NCBI RefSeq assembly: GCF_900313065.1 | Contig: NZ_OMPU01000010.1 | Coordinates: 744,001 to 808,000 of the forward strand | Length of the DNA: 64,000 nucleotides | Direction: 5' to 3' | Origin: Kiloniella sp. EL199 | GTDB taxonomy: Bacteria; Pseudomonadota; Alphaproteobacteria; Kiloniellales; Kiloniellaceae | Part shown: positions 62,729 to 64,000 of the stretch, one piece after another | How positions within the stretch are numbered: the stretch's first letter is position 1 | Layout: each line of letters opens with the position of its first letter | The notes under the pieces: model-generated | The model's input: the letters and a program-made list of their open reading frames with translations, nothing else | Databases searched by the model: none | What the model was told of the DNA's origin: nothing | Translations under genes and position numbers: made by a program

Positions 62729-62863
62729 GCTGTTATAGATTACTGATATTTAGCATGAATTGTTATTTTTCTGTTCTGCGAGAGCAGTAGATAACCCTAT
62801 CCAAAACGCAAAAGTTATTAACAGCAGATATTGTGAAAATTTATTAGTGATACCCATTATGTT

Positions 62864-62894
62864 CGAGGTGACAGCGATATGTCTGTGCACCTCG
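62864..62894 (+). terminator. Putative terminator behind the NUDIX gene
   Basis: CGAGGTGACAG (62864-62874) pairs with CTGTGCACCTCG (62883-62894) with a one-base bulge, followed by TTTAACC. Weak T-run. Confidence 0.5.
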
Positions 62895-62959
62895 TTTAAC
62901 CTTTTCCCATTAAACCCCGTATTTTGAATGGTACTTTAAGGGATAAGTATTGATAGTTG

Positions 62960-63343
62960 CTAAATTTTTATCGGGGTGCAGATTTCAACGAGAAATCCAT
63001 TAAGGTCACTAACATAGGCGGTTGTCTGTCCCCAAGGCATTTCTGCCGGCTCCTGAACAGGTTGGGCACCCGATTTTAGTGCGTGGTCGAATGCTTTTGG
63101 AACATTGTCGGTCGTGAAAGCTATCTCAAAACTTGGGTGATTTTTTTGTGGTGATGACGGCTTTTTACCCAATTCTTCCATAAGGGAAAGGGATGAGAAT
63201 GATAATGTGGTCTGCCCCGTCTCAAGTTCGCCGTAGTCGCCACTTTCGTGAAGCATTTTCTGTTCGAAACCAAAAGCCTTTTGGTAAAAATCCAATGTTG
63301 CGGGAACGTCCTGAACATAAAGAATGGTATAGGCGAGCTGCAC
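62960..63343 (-). CDS. VOC (glyoxalase-like) family protein
   Basis: The 127-aa protein has the vicinal oxygen chelate fold, AYTILYVQDVPATLDFYQKAFGF at the start and WGQTTAYVSDLNGFLVEI at the end, with the conserved Glu near the C-terminus. It is of the unspecified dioxygenase/resistance type. It lies downstream of the TetR gene in the same direction, a frequent arrangement in which TetR controls the enzyme. Confidence 0.85.
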   Translation of the reverse strand: MQLAYTILYVQDVPATLDFYQKAFGFEQKMLHESGDYGELETGQTTLSFSSLSLMEELGKKPSSPQKNHPSFEIAFTTDNVPKAFDHALKSGAQPVQEPAEMPWGQTTAYVSDLNGFLVEICTPIKI

Positions 63344-63437
63344 CTGTTTCTCCTTTGATCTGATTTTTCAATGATAGTAAATTCAGGTTAAAGGAGTATT
63401 TTCTTCTGGTCTTGAATATTTCGGACAGGATTTCTCT

Positions 63438-63998
63438 TCAGGGGTTTGGCAATGCTGTCATAGCAATGTCGATGAAGCTGTTGAGTTCTTTCTTATCAGC
63501 ATTCGTTCTGCCTAAAACCCCGAGTGCAAGCGACTGAGCAGAGAAAAACTCTCCGAGTGCTTTGGCATCTGTATTTTGCGGGAGTTCGCCATTTTTTTGT
63601 GCCTGTTCGAACCTTGTAACAAAAATATCCCGGCGTTTTTGGTCGTACTCTTTGGTTATGGTCTCTAATTCGGGGTGTTGGGAAGATTCTTCGACAAGGC
63701 TGTTGACGACGAAGCAGCCACTTGGACAGTCTTTATCGAGCATGGATTTAGCAACTGATTCCAGAAAACGCCGTACGACAACGGATAGAACATCATCCGA
63801 GTTTTTCAAATCATCAAGTAAAGGCATGCCCAGATTATTGTAATATCGCGCCAAAGACTTTTTGTAGAGAGATTCTTTGTCGCCAAAACAGGCATATAGC
63901 CCCGGTTTTGCCATGCCGGTTGCGCAGACCAGGTCACTCATTGATGTGCCTTCAAAGCCCTTGCTCCAAAAGACTTTCATCGCTGTATCCAGAACTTC
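63438..63998 (-). CDS. TetR-family regulator, 5' end cut by window edge
   Basis: The frame is open to the right edge, so the start lies outside. The visible part begins inside the TetR helix-turn-helix (FWSKGFEGTSMSDLVCATGM, AKPGLYACFGDKESLYKKSL) and continues into the helical ligand domain (to 63438). It probably regulates the adjacent VOC gene or a gene beyond the edge. Confidence 0.85.
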   Translation of the reverse strand, partial: EVLDTAMKVFWSKGFEGTSMSDLVCATGMAKPGLYACFGDKESLYKKSLARYYNNLGMPLLDDLKNSDDVLSVVVRRFLESVAKSMLDKDCPSGCFVVNSLVEESSQHPELETITKEYDQKRRDIFVTRFEQAQKNGELPQNTDAKALGEFFSAQSLALGVLGRTNADKKELNSFIDIAMTALPNP

Positions 63999-64000
63999 TT

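Noticed and set aside
1-64000. tRNA, rRNA or CRISPR array
   Set aside because: No cloverleaf-like conserved T-loop sequence, rRNA motif or regularly spaced repeat was found by eye; a dedicated scan could still find a short RNA.

Overview
This 64 kb window is gene-dense bacterial chromosome of moderate G+C, most likely from a marine, heterotrophic alphaproteobacterium of the Rhodospirillales/Thalassospirales type (for example Terasakiella, Kiloniella or Thalassospira relatives). That placement is inference from the gene mix: FMN-dependent L-lactate dehydrogenase with a divergent GntR regulator, TRAP and ProVWX-type uptake systems, AzlCD and LysE exporters, many LysR/LuxR/GntR/AraC regulators. 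There is no rRNA or tRNA gene, CRISPR array, insertion sequence or replication origin that I can see. Both ends cut genes (a histidine kinase on the left, a TetR regulator on the right).

Layout. 0-6 kb: truncated sensor kinase, a beta-hydroxyacid dehydrogenase, an unknown protein, and a three-gene SsuABC-like ABC importer. 6-13 kb: a secreted Sel1-repeat protein with 15 cysteine pairs, a LysE exporter, a leftward cluster of unknown proteins that includes a paralogue pair of which one copy carries a nonsense codon, and a large PAS histidine kinase. 13-18 kb: azlCD with a divergent cupin-type regulator, nested palindromes between them, and a serine recombinase directly behind the regulator; then a DEAD-box RNA helicase and an XRE regulator. 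18-25 kb: a flavodoxin-fold oxidoreductase, a small A+T-richer group headed by a CdiI-type immunity protein with no toxin partner, a secreted lectin-like protein, a class V aminotransferase fold enzyme with a LuxR regulator, and a DmpA-type peptidase. 25-31 kb: small proteins, several gene remnants, a LysR/glyoxalase divergent pair, and a LuxR-type regulator whose start codon sits directly behind a run of eleven G.

31-35 kb: a tightly overlapping operon of a DauR/YheO-type regulator, a threonine-dehydratase-fold lyase, a class I/II aminotransferase and an ornithine-cyclodeaminase-fold reductase: a self-contained amino acid catabolic module whose substrate is not obvious. 35-39 kb: an ABC-F protein, a lipoprotein, and lldR/lldD with palindromes between them. 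39.8-43 kb: a large unknown gene broken by a 25-bp tandem duplication and an in-frame TAA, followed by a lipoprotein and a DUF1353 protein. 43-47 kb: the DUF2157-DUF4401-GDYXXLXY membrane operon and a membrane adenylate cyclase. 47-49 kb: a decayed P-loop kinase, an RDD protein, a decayed monooxygenase-like gene and thiopurine methyltransferase.

49.4-56 kb: a LysR-controlled module of D-cysteine-desulfhydrase/cysteate-lyase-type enzyme, alpha/beta hydrolase and a ProXWV-type importer whose permease carries an unusual N-terminal extension; it ends in a strong terminator. This and the 31-35 kb operon are the best candidates for undescribed pathways. 56-64 kb: an unknown protein, a WYL regulator, two glyoxalase-fold proteins, a LysE exporter, a TRAP binding protein lacking its permeases, an AraC regulator, a NUDIX hydrolase and the truncated TetR gene. 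All functions are read from the sequence by eye and from family knowledge; no database search was run.
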